Assembly (NCBI GenBank): GCA_934140155.1
Contig: CAKPBC010000002.1
Coordinates: 1-64,000 of the forward strand
Origin: an uncultured Bacilli bacterium
Lineage (GTDB): Bacteria > Bacillota_I > Bacilli_A > RFN20 > CAG-826
DNA length: 64,000 nt
Direction: 5' to 3'
In this document: positions 53,329-61,476 of the stretch, piece by piece
Layout of the letters: each line of letters opens with the position of its first letter
Numbering within the stretch: the first letter of the stretch is position 1
Notes under the pieces: generated by a model
What the model was told of the DNA's origin: nothing
What the model saw: only the letters and a program-made list of their open reading frames with translations
The model's database searches: none
Program-made: the position numbers and the translations under genes

Positions 53329-53425
53329 AGTTGGTGCTAACGTTTTCCACGGAAACGAACAGGACTCTCAAAAGGAGACTTACACCAACTTTTTTTTTGT
53401 TACATAGTTTTGATTAAACTATGTA
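53329..53425. other. Three-way junction and hairpin in a 137-base gap
   Basis: Outer stem AGTTGGTG/CACCAACT (53329-53336 with 53383-53390) encloses CGTTTTCC/GGAAACG (53341-53348, 53351-53357, one bulge) and a short TCTC/GAGA stem (53366-53369, 53375-53378). A second perfect 10-bp stem TACATAGTTT/AAACTATGTA (53401-53425) follows and overlaps the stop of the 159-aa gene. T-runs follow both on the plus strand, against the direction of the operon. Confidence 0.55.
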
Positions 53426-53898
53426 TTTTTTTTATTGCTTTGTCTACGTGCTATATAACTAGTTATATCACTATAGTCTTCGTTAGAAAGCTTATAATTC
53501 GGCATATAATCACCGCGTGTACCTAACGAACCAGTGCGAACAAACTTACGTAAATATGATGGTTCAGAATCTAACGGGTCAGGATTTTTTCGTAAATTAA
53601 AATATCTTTGACCTTTCTTTTTTTTATGTGTTAATGGTCCTATACGTGTCCAAGTTTTATCATCTGCACTAATCTGCCAAGAAATATGTTGTTTTGTATC
53701 ATTAGAATATTTTGTGGTTTTATCAACATAAAATCCTTGTATAGGCTTTTTTGGATAATTAGTTTTATCTTTAAAATCATTAATTTTAGTTTTGTTTACT
53801 TTATTTTGTTTAAATGATTTTTTAGGCTTTGTATTAACAGATGAAGCAATTCTTCGCTCTTGTTTAGTTAATGCTTTTTTCTTCTTTTTACCATACAT
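53419..53898 (-). CDS. Very basic protein of the element
   Basis: 159 aa, extremely rich in Lys/Arg in the first 60 residues and near 105-115 (HKKKKGQRY). A C-terminal segment 'NYKLSNEDYSDITSY' resembles 'KYDISDYNDINNF' in the 92-aa-frame protein at 59697. AGGAAGG upstream. Looks like a nucleic-acid-binding protein, perhaps compacting the genome; not a recognised family. Confidence 0.7.
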   Translation of the reverse strand: MYGKKKKKALTKQERRIASSVNTKPKKSFKQNKVNKTKINDFKDKTNYPKKPIQGFYVDKTTKYSNDTKQHISWQISADDKTWTRIGPLTHKKKKGQRYFNLRKNPDPLDSEPSYLRKFVRTGSLGTRGDYMPNYKLSNEDYSDITSYIARRQSNKKNT

Positions 53899-53977
53899 AT
53901 GGTATAATTCCTTCCTACCTCATAAAGCACTAGTTTTTTTGAATAGAAACTAGTAAAACTATTTAGGAGGGTATTTA
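53899..53977 (-). other. Hairpin between two late genes
   Basis: Perfect 8-bp stem ACTAGTTT/AAACTAGT (53931-53938 with 53949-53956) lies in the gap. No strong T-run follows on the minus strand, so it may weaken or stabilise the transcript rather than stop it. Confidence 0.4.
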
Positions 53978-54718
53978 TTATTCAAGCCAGGTTTGAATCT
54001 CTAAAATTGTAATACGTCCATCTATGGATTCTAATGATAATTCAGATGTTGATTTACTTAATCTAAATACTTTAGTTTCGCTCTTAGCAACTTCTTTTTT
54101 ATTGATTAGATTACCACTAAAAAATTGACCTTTTGAGCCATTTACTGATAAAGCTGCTTTATCATAATCATAATGATCTATTACTTTATTACCATCTTTA
54201 TCTAATACGTCTTTTTCTACATCATCAACTTTTTCAGTTTTATAAACTGCAGTTGAATATGTATGGCCAGTTATAGCCACTCTATTAAATAAAATATTTT
54301 CATCAAGCTTAATTGTAAATGAACCTGATGTATATTCATCTTTAACGATTGAACCTAATACCATACCGCCATCGGCTTTATAAACTGCAACTGGAGCAAT
54401 TATTGATGTAGTAGCAGAACCGCCTTCTGTTGTTCCTGGATTAATCTTTGTGCCTAATCCCTTTACAATTGCGTCTCCATCATTTTTAGATTCTAAGAAT
54501 GTTACTAAAGTATCTTTAGTCAATTCTGTAGAAGTCTTTTCCTCATTACTTACATCAATTTTTGCTAGATTCTTACGATTGTTATTTTCAAGAATATTAT
54601 CATCAAACTTCCAATCGCTAAATCCTTTTGTTACTGCTCCTAATAAACCTACGAGTAATCCAACCGCTAATACTGATAATACTGTTGTTACTCCTTTTTT
54701 CTTATTGTATCTTGCCAT
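53978..54718 (-). CDS. Membrane-anchored element protein, paralogue A
   Basis: 246 aa: basic N-terminus, one membrane helix (about 11-31, TTVLSVLAVGLLVGLLGAV), then a beta-rich domain ending in '[F]RLSKSTSELSLESIDGRITI' and LEIQTWLE. The same plan and the same end occur in the proteins at 57025 and 57687, so the three form one family. Exposed outside the cell or in the virion. Family function unknown; structural virion protein is the most reasonable guess. AAAGGAACG upstream. Confidence 0.75.
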   Translation of the reverse strand: MARYNKKKGVTTVLSVLAVGLLVGLLGAVTKGFSDWKFDDNILENNNRKNLAKIDVSNEEKTSTELTKDTLVTFLESKNDGDAIVKGLGTKINPGTTEGGSATTSIIAPVAVYKADGGMVLGSIVKDEYTSGSFTIKLDENILFNRVAITGHTYSTAVYKTEKVDDVEKDVLDKDGNKVIDHYDYDKAALSVNGSKGQFFSGNLINKKEVAKSETKVFRLSKSTSELSLESIDGRITILEIQTWLE

Positions 54719-54799
54719 TTTAAATCACGTTCCTTTCTTTTTTTTATAAAATTAGCAATTTACTTTTAATCAAAGCTTTTTGCTTTGTATTAAATTATT

Positions 54800-57013
54800 T
54801 TATTTTCGTCTTTTCTTCTTTTTGTTTTTATTTGTGAATACTATCGCTAGTGTTGGTCCTATTTTGGATACTACATAAACTGTTCCACCAATGATTAATA
54901 CAGTTGATATAGCCGCTAATAATTTCTTCCACCAATTGTTATCATCATCTTTTACTTCACCACCGTGTACTTGATTGCCTAAAGTATCTTTTAATACTCC
55001 TGTATCTTTATCAAAGTGATAACCAGGATGTTTATTACCATTAATGTCGATGATTGTAATGTTGCCATCATCATCAATTACTGCTGTATAACCTTCTCCA
55101 TATTTATCTGACAAAGCACTTAAATTAACAATGTCACCAGTTTGATTTACATAAATGAATGAAAGTAATTCTTCATAATTAACTTTAGATTCAGTCGAAA
55201 TACAAAACAATGAACCGAAATCATAATTCCAAAATGCTCCAAATCTAAATGAAATTTGTAATCCTAAGACTTCTGCACCACTTGCACTTCTAAAAGAAAA
55301 CTTAGTTCCAAATTTATCAGTTTTAAATATTTTGTCTTCATCTTTTATATGAAATAATCCACTAAGATAACCACTCATTGGAGAATCACCTGTTACAATA
55401 CTTAATGAATATTCTTTATTCTTATTGTTACCAGAAGTATAACTATAACCAAACATAACACCATATAAATAATTGATATTTTCAGATATAGTTGAATCCT
55501 GTACTGCAAAGAACAATCTACTTAATCCAAAATCATGTGTTTGTACTGCACCAAATTCTACAGTATGAATTTTAAAATTTGAATTATATCTAAATGCGTA
55601 ATATCGGCCACAATCAACAACAGCATTGCTTACTTGACTTGATGATGTTGCGCGTCTTAATGTCTTAGGCTGTTTAATTATTGGACTAGGATTAATACCA
55701 ATCTTATCTTTTAAGTCACTATCTGATATTGATGGTGTTTTATAGCCGCCTGGCCTCAACGTATCGTCTAAAATATCTCTTAGATTTTCTCTTAAATCAG
55801 TATTTTCAAAAACTAGTGAATAACTATAATAAGTTATATTAAAATCAATATCTTCAGTAGCTGATTTTAACTTATTTACAAAAGTGTTTTCGCAATCATA
55901 ATTAAATGGAATCTTGAAAGCATTATCTAAGAATAGATTATATATTTGTTCACGTCCATTATCTAAATAATACTTGCCAGTTGGCTTTGTATAAATTAAA
56001 GTATCATTATTAATGATGATATAGTCTAAATTGTAATAATCACTGATATAGCCAAATGCTGTTTCTATCTTTGTTGCTCTATCGGCTGATACCGCCGTTA
56101 ATTGACCTTTTTTAAAATCTAAGTTAGAAAAGTTAAACGGTGAAAAAATAGAATTATCTGATGTTAGAGGTTGTAAAAACAAATTATGTTTAACAATACC
56201 ATCAGTTGGTTCATTACCATATACATCTTCATCAGTTAAATGTGGAAATGAAACAAACTCCATAGTTTGAATGTAATTTCTAAATGGAATTTCAACAAAG
56301 AACATTCCATTATATTCTTCTTTTTCTTCATCTACTAGAGATTTATGCAACTTTCCTAAATAAACACGACTATTATAATTTTTAAAACTATATGAATCAT
56401 TTTCTTTTACTAACTCAATAATTGTTTCACCATCAATTTTTAATAATGGTAATGTAAAATCCGTTTTTATATAATCAGAAAACATTTGTAACATAACTGT
56501 TAGGTTATCATCAGTACAAATATCATCAAGACTATATATAAATTCTAGTGGTTGCTCTTTTGATGTATCCCAATCGCTAAACACAGAATTAACACTAACT
56601 TTATTTTGTATTAATGTGTAATACATTCCTGGCTTAACTTCTTCATACCATGGTATTGTTTTGCCAAACAATTTCATTTCATTAAATGAATCAGTAGTTT
56701 TGTGAAATGCAAATCCGTCAACAGGAGTGTTATTATTAACTATTTCGTTGATTATATCAGTTGACCAATCTATTATTTGAAAATCACCAGAACGATTTAT
56801 AAAGCCAAATAAATTGTTAAGCGATTCAGACTGATCTTCTAGATACACATAACCTTTTTCTTTATCAACTAAATTTTTAGTAATATATCCTTCTTCAACT
56901 TTAACTACGTCATCAGTTTCTTCTGCATTAGCTTTAACAACTTCATTACTATTACCAGGAAGAACAGCAATTGTTGATAACATCATCATTAATGGTATTA
57001 ATAACTTTTTCAT
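54800..57013 (-). CDS. Large exported protein with C-terminal membrane anchor, candidate adsorption protein
   Basis: 737 aa: signal peptide (1-30, cleavage probably near VKANA), a long beta-rich ectodomain, a sequence 'AVIDDDGNITIIDINGNKHP' near 645, one membrane helix (about 693-720, LLAAISTVLIIGGTVYVVSKIGPTLAIV) and a strongly basic tail (NKNKKKKRRK). This layout is that of filamentous phage pIII-type adsorption proteins, which sit at the virion tip and stay in the membrane until release. No sequence family recognised. AGGAGGTGATAAT gives a strong start. Confidence 0.72.
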   Translation of the reverse strand: MKKLLIPLMMMLSTIAVLPGNSNEVVKANAEETDDVVKVEEGYITKNLVDKEKGYVYLEDQSESLNNLFGFINRSGDFQIIDWSTDIINEIVNNNTPVDGFAFHKTTDSFNEMKLFGKTIPWYEEVKPGMYYTLIQNKVSVNSVFSDWDTSKEQPLEFIYSLDDICTDDNLTVMLQMFSDYIKTDFTLPLLKIDGETIIELVKENDSYSFKNYNSRVYLGKLHKSLVDEEKEEYNGMFFVEIPFRNYIQTMEFVSFPHLTDEDVYGNEPTDGIVKHNLFLQPLTSDNSIFSPFNFSNLDFKKGQLTAVSADRATKIETAFGYISDYYNLDYIIINNDTLIYTKPTGKYYLDNGREQIYNLFLDNAFKIPFNYDCENTFVNKLKSATEDIDFNITYYSYSLVFENTDLRENLRDILDDTLRPGGYKTPSISDSDLKDKIGINPSPIIKQPKTLRRATSSSQVSNAVVDCGRYYAFRYNSNFKIHTVEFGAVQTHDFGLSRLFFAVQDSTISENINYLYGVMFGYSYTSGNNKNKEYSLSIVTGDSPMSGYLSGLFHIKDEDKIFKTDKFGTKFSFRSASGAEVLGLQISFRFGAFWNYDFGSLFCISTESKVNYEELLSFIYVNQTGDIVNLSALSDKYGEGYTAVIDDDGNITIIDINGNKHPGYHFDKDTGVLKDTLGNQVHGGEVKDDDNNWWKKLLAAISTVLIIGGTVYVVSKIGPTLAIVFTNKNKKKKRRK

Positions 57014-57024
57014 ATTATCACCTC

Positions 57025-57675
57025 CTATTCAGTCCATAATTCAATATCTAAAAAGCACGCTCTACCAGATAACGCTGATAATTTAAAATCACTTTGTGCT
57101 TCTTGAAATTCAAAAATTGTTGAAACAGATACATCAGGTTGATAATAATTATAATTAATAGGCAACATTACTGATTCCTGATTATTTAATGTATAAGATG
57201 AGCCATTAGCTTGTTTTTGATAAATCGTTTGTCCATCTGCTTCAGGTGTTATTTTTAATCTATTGTAATTAACCGCAGTTATTTTTGCGTGATTATAAGT
57301 AAAATCATTCATTGATATTTCTAAACTACCTGATTGATAAGTTGTTGAACCGATTCTTAATCCTAATTCAGAATTTCTAAATAATCGTACACAGCTAGTA
57401 TCAGATGATAATAAATCACCAAAGACTTGTTTTTGTTCCTTGTTACAACTATTCAAGAATTTTGATACAACTGACTTTGACAGTGCACTATTATCATCAA
57501 TATCATTTCTTAAATCGAATGTAACTAAGTTTTGCCTATTATCCACTATAGGAATACTTATTGATGGTTCATCACCAGGTTTATTCACATTTTTGACAAT
57601 AACACTAGTTATTCCACATAAAGCCACTGCACATAAAACGCTTAAAACTAAATTCGCAATTGCGTTATCTTTCAT
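57025..57675 (-). CDS. Membrane-anchored element protein, paralogue B
   Basis: 216 aa from ATG 57675 (GGTGAAACTT upstream). N-terminal helix (AIANLVLSVLCAVALCGITSV) then PGDEPSISIPIVDNRQNL, a motif SMNDFTYNHAKITAVNY and the end FKLSALSGRACFLDIELWTE. It is clearly related to the next gene (57687), which shares 'NKP..EPSIS.P', 'NDFTYN' and the terminal WTE. Tandem duplication within the element; possibly virion coat. Confidence 0.78.
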   Translation of the reverse strand: MKDNAIANLVLSVLCAVALCGITSVIVKNVNKPGDEPSISIPIVDNRQNLVTFDLRNDIDDNSALSKSVVSKFLNSCNKEQKQVFGDLLSSDTSCVRLFRNSELGLRIGSTTYQSGSLEISMNDFTYNHAKITAVNYNRLKITPEADGQTIYQKQANGSSYTLNNQESVMLPINYNYYQPDVSVSTIFEFQEAQSDFKLSALSGRACFLDIELWTE

Positions 57676-57686
57676 AAGTTTCACCA

Positions 57687-58325
57687 TCATTCAGTCCAAA
57701 ATTCTAATGATAAAAGCACACCGCCAGACAATCCTCCTACGAGCTTTAACTGAGAATTTGACTCGCTGAATTCAAATATCTTTTCTACTGGTGAATAAGG
57801 GGTATACTTATCTTTATTTACTGGCAAATTAAGAGATTCACTACGACCACTTACATCTATTGAAATATAGCCTTGACTACCTGTATATGTATATCTTCCA
57901 TCTGATTCTGGTGTTTCGCTTTTTGTATAAATATTAATAGCTTTGACTTTAATTCTATTATATGTAAAATCATTTAAAGACATATTAAGATTGCTAGTAA
58001 CTTTTAATCCAAAATTAGGAAGCACTGTCACTCCAGATACAGAAGGCATCATAGAAGATGGTAATGGATCGCCAAATATTGCTTTGGTACTACAAGAATT
58101 TAAAAATTCTTTAGCGTTATCATTGCTTACTGTTTGAGCTTCTAATTTTGTAAAATCTACAACTGCCAAATTCTCTCTCGTATCAACTTCTGGTTCATCA
58201 GGAACACTTATTGATGGTTCGTTGCTTGGCTTATTACTATTTTTAATAATTACACTTGATAAGCCGCCTAAAGCCGCCACACATAAAACGCTTAATATTA
58301 TATTTGTAATTGTATTTTTCTTCAT
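57687..58325 (-). CDS. Membrane-anchored element protein, paralogue C
   Basis: 212 aa from ATG 58325 (AGTAGGTGAAACAT upstream; the GTG three codons earlier is rejected). N-terminal helix ITNIILSVLCVAALGGLSSVI, then NKPSNEPSISVPDEP, SLNDFTYNRIKVKAINIY and the end LVGGLSGGVLLSLEFWTE. Stop is TGA. Tandem partner of 57025-57675; the start-region sequences of both (GGTGAAAC.TATGAA) are also alike. Confidence 0.78.
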   Translation of the reverse strand: MKKNTITNIILSVLCVAALGGLSSVIIKNSNKPSNEPSISVPDEPEVDTRENLAVVDFTKLEAQTVSNDNAKEFLNSCSTKAIFGDPLPSSMMPSVSGVTVLPNFGLKVTSNLNMSLNDFTYNRIKVKAINIYTKSETPESDGRYTYTGSQGYISIDVSGRSESLNLPVNKDKYTPYSPVEKIFEFSESNSQLKLVGGLSGGVLLSLEFWTE

Positions 58326-58334
58326 ATGTTTCAC

Positions 58335-58517
58335 CTACTTTCTTTTCTTGTTAAATCTACTTGTTAATTCATCAATATCACTTTCAATTTCGCCTAATAG
58401 CTTATTTTTAGTTATTGATTTTGTTTTTATTTGATTGTTAATATCAATCACACGTTTCTTTTTAGAACGTATTGAATTACTTATTTCGTAATTACTACGT
58501 GTTCGTTTCTTTGCCAT
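58335..58517 (-). CDS. Small basic element protein
   Basis: 60 aa, Lys/Arg-rich, predicted helical (IKTKSITKNKLLGEIESDID). AAAGGATG upstream. It overlaps the previous gene by 23 bases and is followed 9 bases later by paralogue C. Unknown function. Confidence 0.6.
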   Translation of the reverse strand: MAKKRTRSNYEISNSIRSKKKRVIDINNQIKTKSITKNKLLGEIESDIDELTSRFNKKRK

Positions 58518-58761
58518 TTAAATCATCCTTTCGGCGCTTTATAAAAAACTCACTACATCGATATCCCATAATCTCACAAGTGTTTTCACTCCAGCGGATA
58601 TCATATATGCGTTTTTCATTAGTAGATAACACCGCTATCAAAATTGAAATGTATACATTTTCTTTTTCTTCAAACGGAATTTCTTTTACTGATATTTCTT
58701 CATCAGTCAAAAATCTATCTAAAAAAGCATTTAATTCATCAATATTTGTGATTCTTTTCAT
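58495..58761 (-). CDS. Small element protein of unknown function
   Basis: 88 aa, the only acidic one in the run of small proteins: an N-terminal helix (NIDELNAFLDRFLTDEE) and beta strands with two Cys. The upstream GGGGTTAATTAATTT is a modest ribosome binding site. No family recognised. Confidence 0.6.
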   Translation of the reverse strand: MKRITNIDELNAFLDRFLTDEEISVKEIPFEEKENVYISILIAVLSTNEKRIYDIRWSENTCEIMGYRCSEFFIKRRKDDLNGKETNT

Positions 58762-58764
58762 AAA

Positions 58765-58995
58765 TTAATTAACCCCATAAATTTCTTTTAATTTATTTAT
58801 TGAATATGTTGGAACACGTTTCTTATATCCACGACCACCAGTTACAACATAGCCCGTTATTGCTTGTTTGCTTTTTGAATTAATTTCTTTTTGCGAAACT
58901 TTTATTCCATATCGTTTTAATATGCTTGGTCTTAAATCAGTCTTAGATAGCCATTTTGAACCATAATATTCATAATCATTTCGTGACGCACTCAT
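58765..58995 (-). CDS. Small basic element protein
   Basis: 76 aa, basic, with Tyr and Gly-rich middle (ITGYVVTGGRGYKKRVPTYS). Placed within 4 bases of its neighbours on both sides. Unknown function; may be a structural or DNA-binding protein. Confidence 0.6.
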   Translation of the reverse strand: MSASRNDYEYYGSKWLSKTDLRPSILKRYGIKVSQKEINSKSKQAITGYVVTGGRGYKKRVPTYSINKLKEIYGVN

Positions 58996-58996
58996 T

Positions 58997-59248
58997 TTAG
59001 AATCTCACTTTCATGCTTCGATTCTTTGCATTTATTCCAGCTTTATTACCGCTAGAATATGATGATGAACGAAAGATCATATCATCAGGAATAAATCCTT
59101 CTAATCCATCAAGATATCCAATTGCATATTCTTCACGTTTGCTTGGATTTCTATTTACATCTTTTCCACGCTTTTTAAATTCAGAATTTGCTACATTGGA
59201 ATAATGCTTCTTTCTTTCTAATAGTGAAAATTTTCTTTTCTTTCTCAT
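58997..59248 (-). CDS. Small basic element protein
   Basis: 83 aa, highly basic N-terminus (MRKKRKFSLLERKKHYSN) and a conserved-looking core EEYAIGYLDGLEGFIPDDMI. AAGGTGAAAC upstream. Overlaps the previous gene by 4 bases. Unknown function. Confidence 0.6.
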   Translation of the reverse strand: MRKKRKFSLLERKKHYSNVANSEFKKRGKDVNRNPSKREEYAIGYLDGLEGFIPDDMIFRSSSYSSGNKAGINAKNRSMKVRF

Positions 59249-59685
59249 TGTTTCACCTTCTTAGATTTAGTTCTTGGTGGTTTACTAACATACCTTAATC
59301 CTTCAGGATGTTTACTTAAGTAATCATCTACAATAGCAGCATTAGCAGGTAATGTTCCTTTTTTTTCAAAGGTGTTTAAAATTTTCTTCATATTAGTTGA
59401 AGCAACTCTAAAGAACTTTCTATGACGTTCATCTAATTCAACACCATTTTTTGTTTCTTTAATATCTTTATTAGTTCCATAATTCTTCATTGCTTCAATC
59501 GAATTTTTTACAGCCTTTTTATGATAGTCTTGCTTATCTTCTGTAAAAGCGTATAAATGAGGAATAGCTTTTACTTCGCCCCAATCTTTTGCTCTTGCAT
59601 AATCATAATCACCATCAAAGCCGTAACGTACTAATATTCTATTGACACGATAATGACGTTTTAATCTCTTCGTTTTTCTATCCAT
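59245..59685 (-). CDS. Basic element protein of unknown function
   Basis: 146 aa, basic at both ends (MDRKTKRLKRHYRVNRIL and PPRTKSKKVKQ), with a helical middle. AGGGTGATTAATT upstream. Overlaps the next gene by 4 bases. No family recognised. Confidence 0.62.
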   Translation of the reverse strand: MDRKTKRLKRHYRVNRILVRYGFDGDYDYARAKDWGEVKAIPHLYAFTEDKQDYHKKAVKNSIEAMKNYGTNKDIKETKNGVELDERHRKFFRVASTNMKKILNTFEKKGTLPANAAIVDDYLSKHPEGLRYVSKPPRTKSKKVKQ

Positions 59686-59696
59686 AATTAATCACC

Positions 59697-59966
59697 CTAA
59701 TAAATAAAATCTGTTGTAACTTTAGTAGTGCCTTTTAATGACCTAAAATTATTAATATCGTTATAGTCTGATATATCATACTTACGGCTTAAACGATTAT
59801 ACGAGCCTTTTTCTTTGATATAAGTTTTCTTAGAAACTTTGCCATTTCTATCAATTACTCTAAATAAAGTATTATCTGGTAATTGATTCAAATAGCATTG
59901 GCCAGAAAAATTACGACTTACTTTTTTTAAAGGTTTTTTATTACTCTTTCTTTTAAAAATACTCAT
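59697..59966 (-). CDS. Small basic element protein
   Basis: 89 aa from ATG 59966 (TAGGAGTG upstream). Basic N-terminus (FKRKSNKKPLKKVSR); the C-terminal KYDISDYNDINNF resembles a segment of the 159-aa protein at 53419. Unknown function. Confidence 0.6.
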   Translation of the reverse strand: MSIFKRKSNKKPLKKVSRNFSGQCYLNQLPDNTLFRVIDRNGKVSKKTYIKEKGSYNRLSRKYDISDYNDINNFRSLKGTTKVTTDFIY

Positions 59967-59987
59967 TGATAACACACTCCTAAATTT

Positions 59988-60209
59988 TTAAAGATTAAAT
60001 TTTTCTTTGTAGATTTTTCTTTTGAATTTCTTACTAGCAATTTGTTTAGTAAGATATTGACTTTCAAGAACATCAGAATGATAACGTATTAATTGTTGTT
60101 TTACGTAAGCTTGCCTATCAGTAAGCCATGGCTTAATTTCACGATTTAACTTCTTGATTCGTCTTTCATGAGCGTTATTAGATAATTTTAATCTAGCTTC
60201 AGTATTCAT
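59988..60209 (-). CDS. Small basic helical element protein
   Basis: 73 aa, helical and very basic (ERRIKKLNREIKPWL, SKKFKRKIYKEKF). AAGGAGC upstream. Unknown function. Confidence 0.6.
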   Translation of the reverse strand: MNTEARLKLSNNAHERRIKKLNREIKPWLTDRQAYVKQQLIRYHSDVLESQYLTKQIASKKFKRKIYKEKFNL

Positions 60210-60233
60210 AAATTACAGCTCCTTTCTTAATTG

Positions 60234-60758
60234 TTAAATCCAATTCAATGACCTTAAATTTTGTATGTTATAGCAAACCCAACAGCACCCTTTATTGAAA
60301 CTTGCAGAGCAACCTTTGAATTTAATTCGTTTTTTAAAAATAATAATGCTTAATTTATCTCTATACTTTTCATAAATATCAGCACGAGTGGGAGTCTCTA
60401 AAGTTGCAAGTGGTAACAATAAAGCAAATGCTTTTATTTTGTTTTCTTCAATTAATCGAAAACTTCTTTCAATAATTTCATTTTGTAAACTAAATGGTGG
60501 ATTTGAAATCATTAGATCACATCCAATTGGTGGTTCAGTTATAAAAAAATCATTTCCTAAATCATCAAATTTATGTGTGGCTTTATATTTAAGTTTTAAT
60601 TCATCAGCCTTTAATTTGAATTCACTATCATAATGATTGAATGGAAACCAACACATATTGAAACTTTCAATATTTATTAGTTCATAAATTTGTTCAACTA
60701 CCCATCTAGGTGTTGCAACATGGTCTTTATTAGATATTTTTTCTTCTTCATAAGTCAT
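60234..60758 (-). CDS. DNA N6-adenine methyltransferase-like protein
   Basis: 174 aa. Starts with ATPRWVVEQIYELI, then CWFPFNHYDSEF, GNDFFITEPP and the catalytic-type motif LMISNPPFSLQNEIIERSF, followed by FALLLPLATLETPTR. This matches a phage protein group with an NPPF/Y motif IV and 'WCPFD..SEFV' in place of the classical SAM-binding FxGxG. Activity is therefore uncertain. It could methylate element DNA against host restriction. No ribosome binding site is obvious, and a three-way-junction fold lies just upstream (60783-60852). Confidence 0.72.
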   Translation of the reverse strand: MTYEEEKISNKDHVATPRWVVEQIYELINIESFNMCWFPFNHYDSEFKLKADELKLKYKATHKFDDLGNDFFITEPPIGCDLMISNPPFSLQNEIIERSFRLIEENKIKAFALLLPLATLETPTRADIYEKYRDKLSIIIFKKRIKFKGCSASFNKGCCWVCYNIQNLRSLNWI

Positions 60759-60782
60759 TGCTTTATACCATTAAGTTCATTG

Positions 60783-60852
60783 AAATAGTGAAAAAGGGTA
60801 AGAAGTAGTAAATACCTCATACCCTTTAGATAGATTATCTATCTCACTATTT
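60783..60852. other. Perfect three-way-junction inverted repeat
   Basis: Outer stem AAATAGTG (60783-60790) with CACTATTT (60845-60852) encloses two perfect hairpins, AAAGGGTA/TACCCTTT (60793-60800, 60820-60827) and AGATAGA/TCTATCT (60128+ in series: 60828-60834, 60838-60844). All three stems are fully paired with almost no unpaired joints. It lies between the first gene of the array and the methyltransferase-like gene. Could be an origin, a packaging signal, or an RNA control element. Confidence 0.6.
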
Positions 60853-60898
60853 ATTCCAAGTACTCTTATGAGGTGAAAGAATACTTTGAAACCTTTGA

Positions 60899-61357
60899 TT
60901 ATTGATTTACGTTTTCTTCATTATCAATTTCTTCAACAAGAATATCTTTCTTCATATCCTTGTAAAGCTTATCTAATAATGCTCCATTAGATTCACCTTC
61001 TGGTAAAACTCTTGCGCGTAAATCACCTTCAGAGTTCACTACTTCATAACGATAAGTAGTATTCTTTCGACCTGTTGAAATGTCACGAGTGACTTTTGCT
61101 ATCTTAATTAATTCGACTGCCTTACGGTCTTCAAAGACCATATCGAGAACATCATACATAGTCACATCACCAGTTGGTACTTTCATACGAATTTTCTTTT
61201 CTGTGATTTCTCCACGTACATTGAAGCTTCCACGAACGAAATAATTCGCGTATTCTTTACCATTAGTCGATTTGACTATTTCTCTTTCTAACATAATTCG
61301 ATTTTCATTTTTTGTTTCTGTTTTTGTTTCTGCTACGTTTTCTTTTTTTGTTGCCAT
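60899..61357 (-). CDS. First gene of the element array, possible single-stranded DNA-binding protein
   Basis: 152 aa: a charged, unstructured head (residues 1-20), a core of alternating strands (YANYFVRGSFNVRGEITEKK, VTRDISTGRKNTTYRYEVV) and an acidic tail (DNEENVNQ). A beta-barrel core with acidic tail is the plan of SSB and gpV-like proteins, and filamentous phages need one. No sequence signature recognised, so this is inference from pattern and position. AAGGAAC upstream. Confidence 0.65.
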   Translation of the reverse strand: MATKKENVAETKTETKNENRIMLEREIVKSTNGKEYANYFVRGSFNVRGEITEKKIRMKVPTGDVTMYDVLDMVFEDRKAVELIKIAKVTRDISTGRKNTTYRYEVVNSEGDLRARVLPEGESNGALLDKLYKDMKKDILVEEIDNEENVNQ

Positions 61358-61453
61358 TTTCTTTTCTGTTCCTTTTCTATTGATTTTGTCTTTAAGCAGT
61401 TTTCTTTAGAACTGACACCTCAATCAGTTTTTAAAAAGAAAACCTATCCTTTT

Positions 61454-61467
61454 GGACACATCAATTG
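61454..61467. repeat. Attachment-site arm (right end of element)
   Basis: GGACACATCAATTG, the inverted partner of 47014-47026, 9 bases before the 28-bp core. TAGGACAA (61468-61475) and TTGTCCTA (47021-47028) form a further inverted pair. Confidence 0.5.
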
Positions 61468-61476
61468 TAGGACAAC

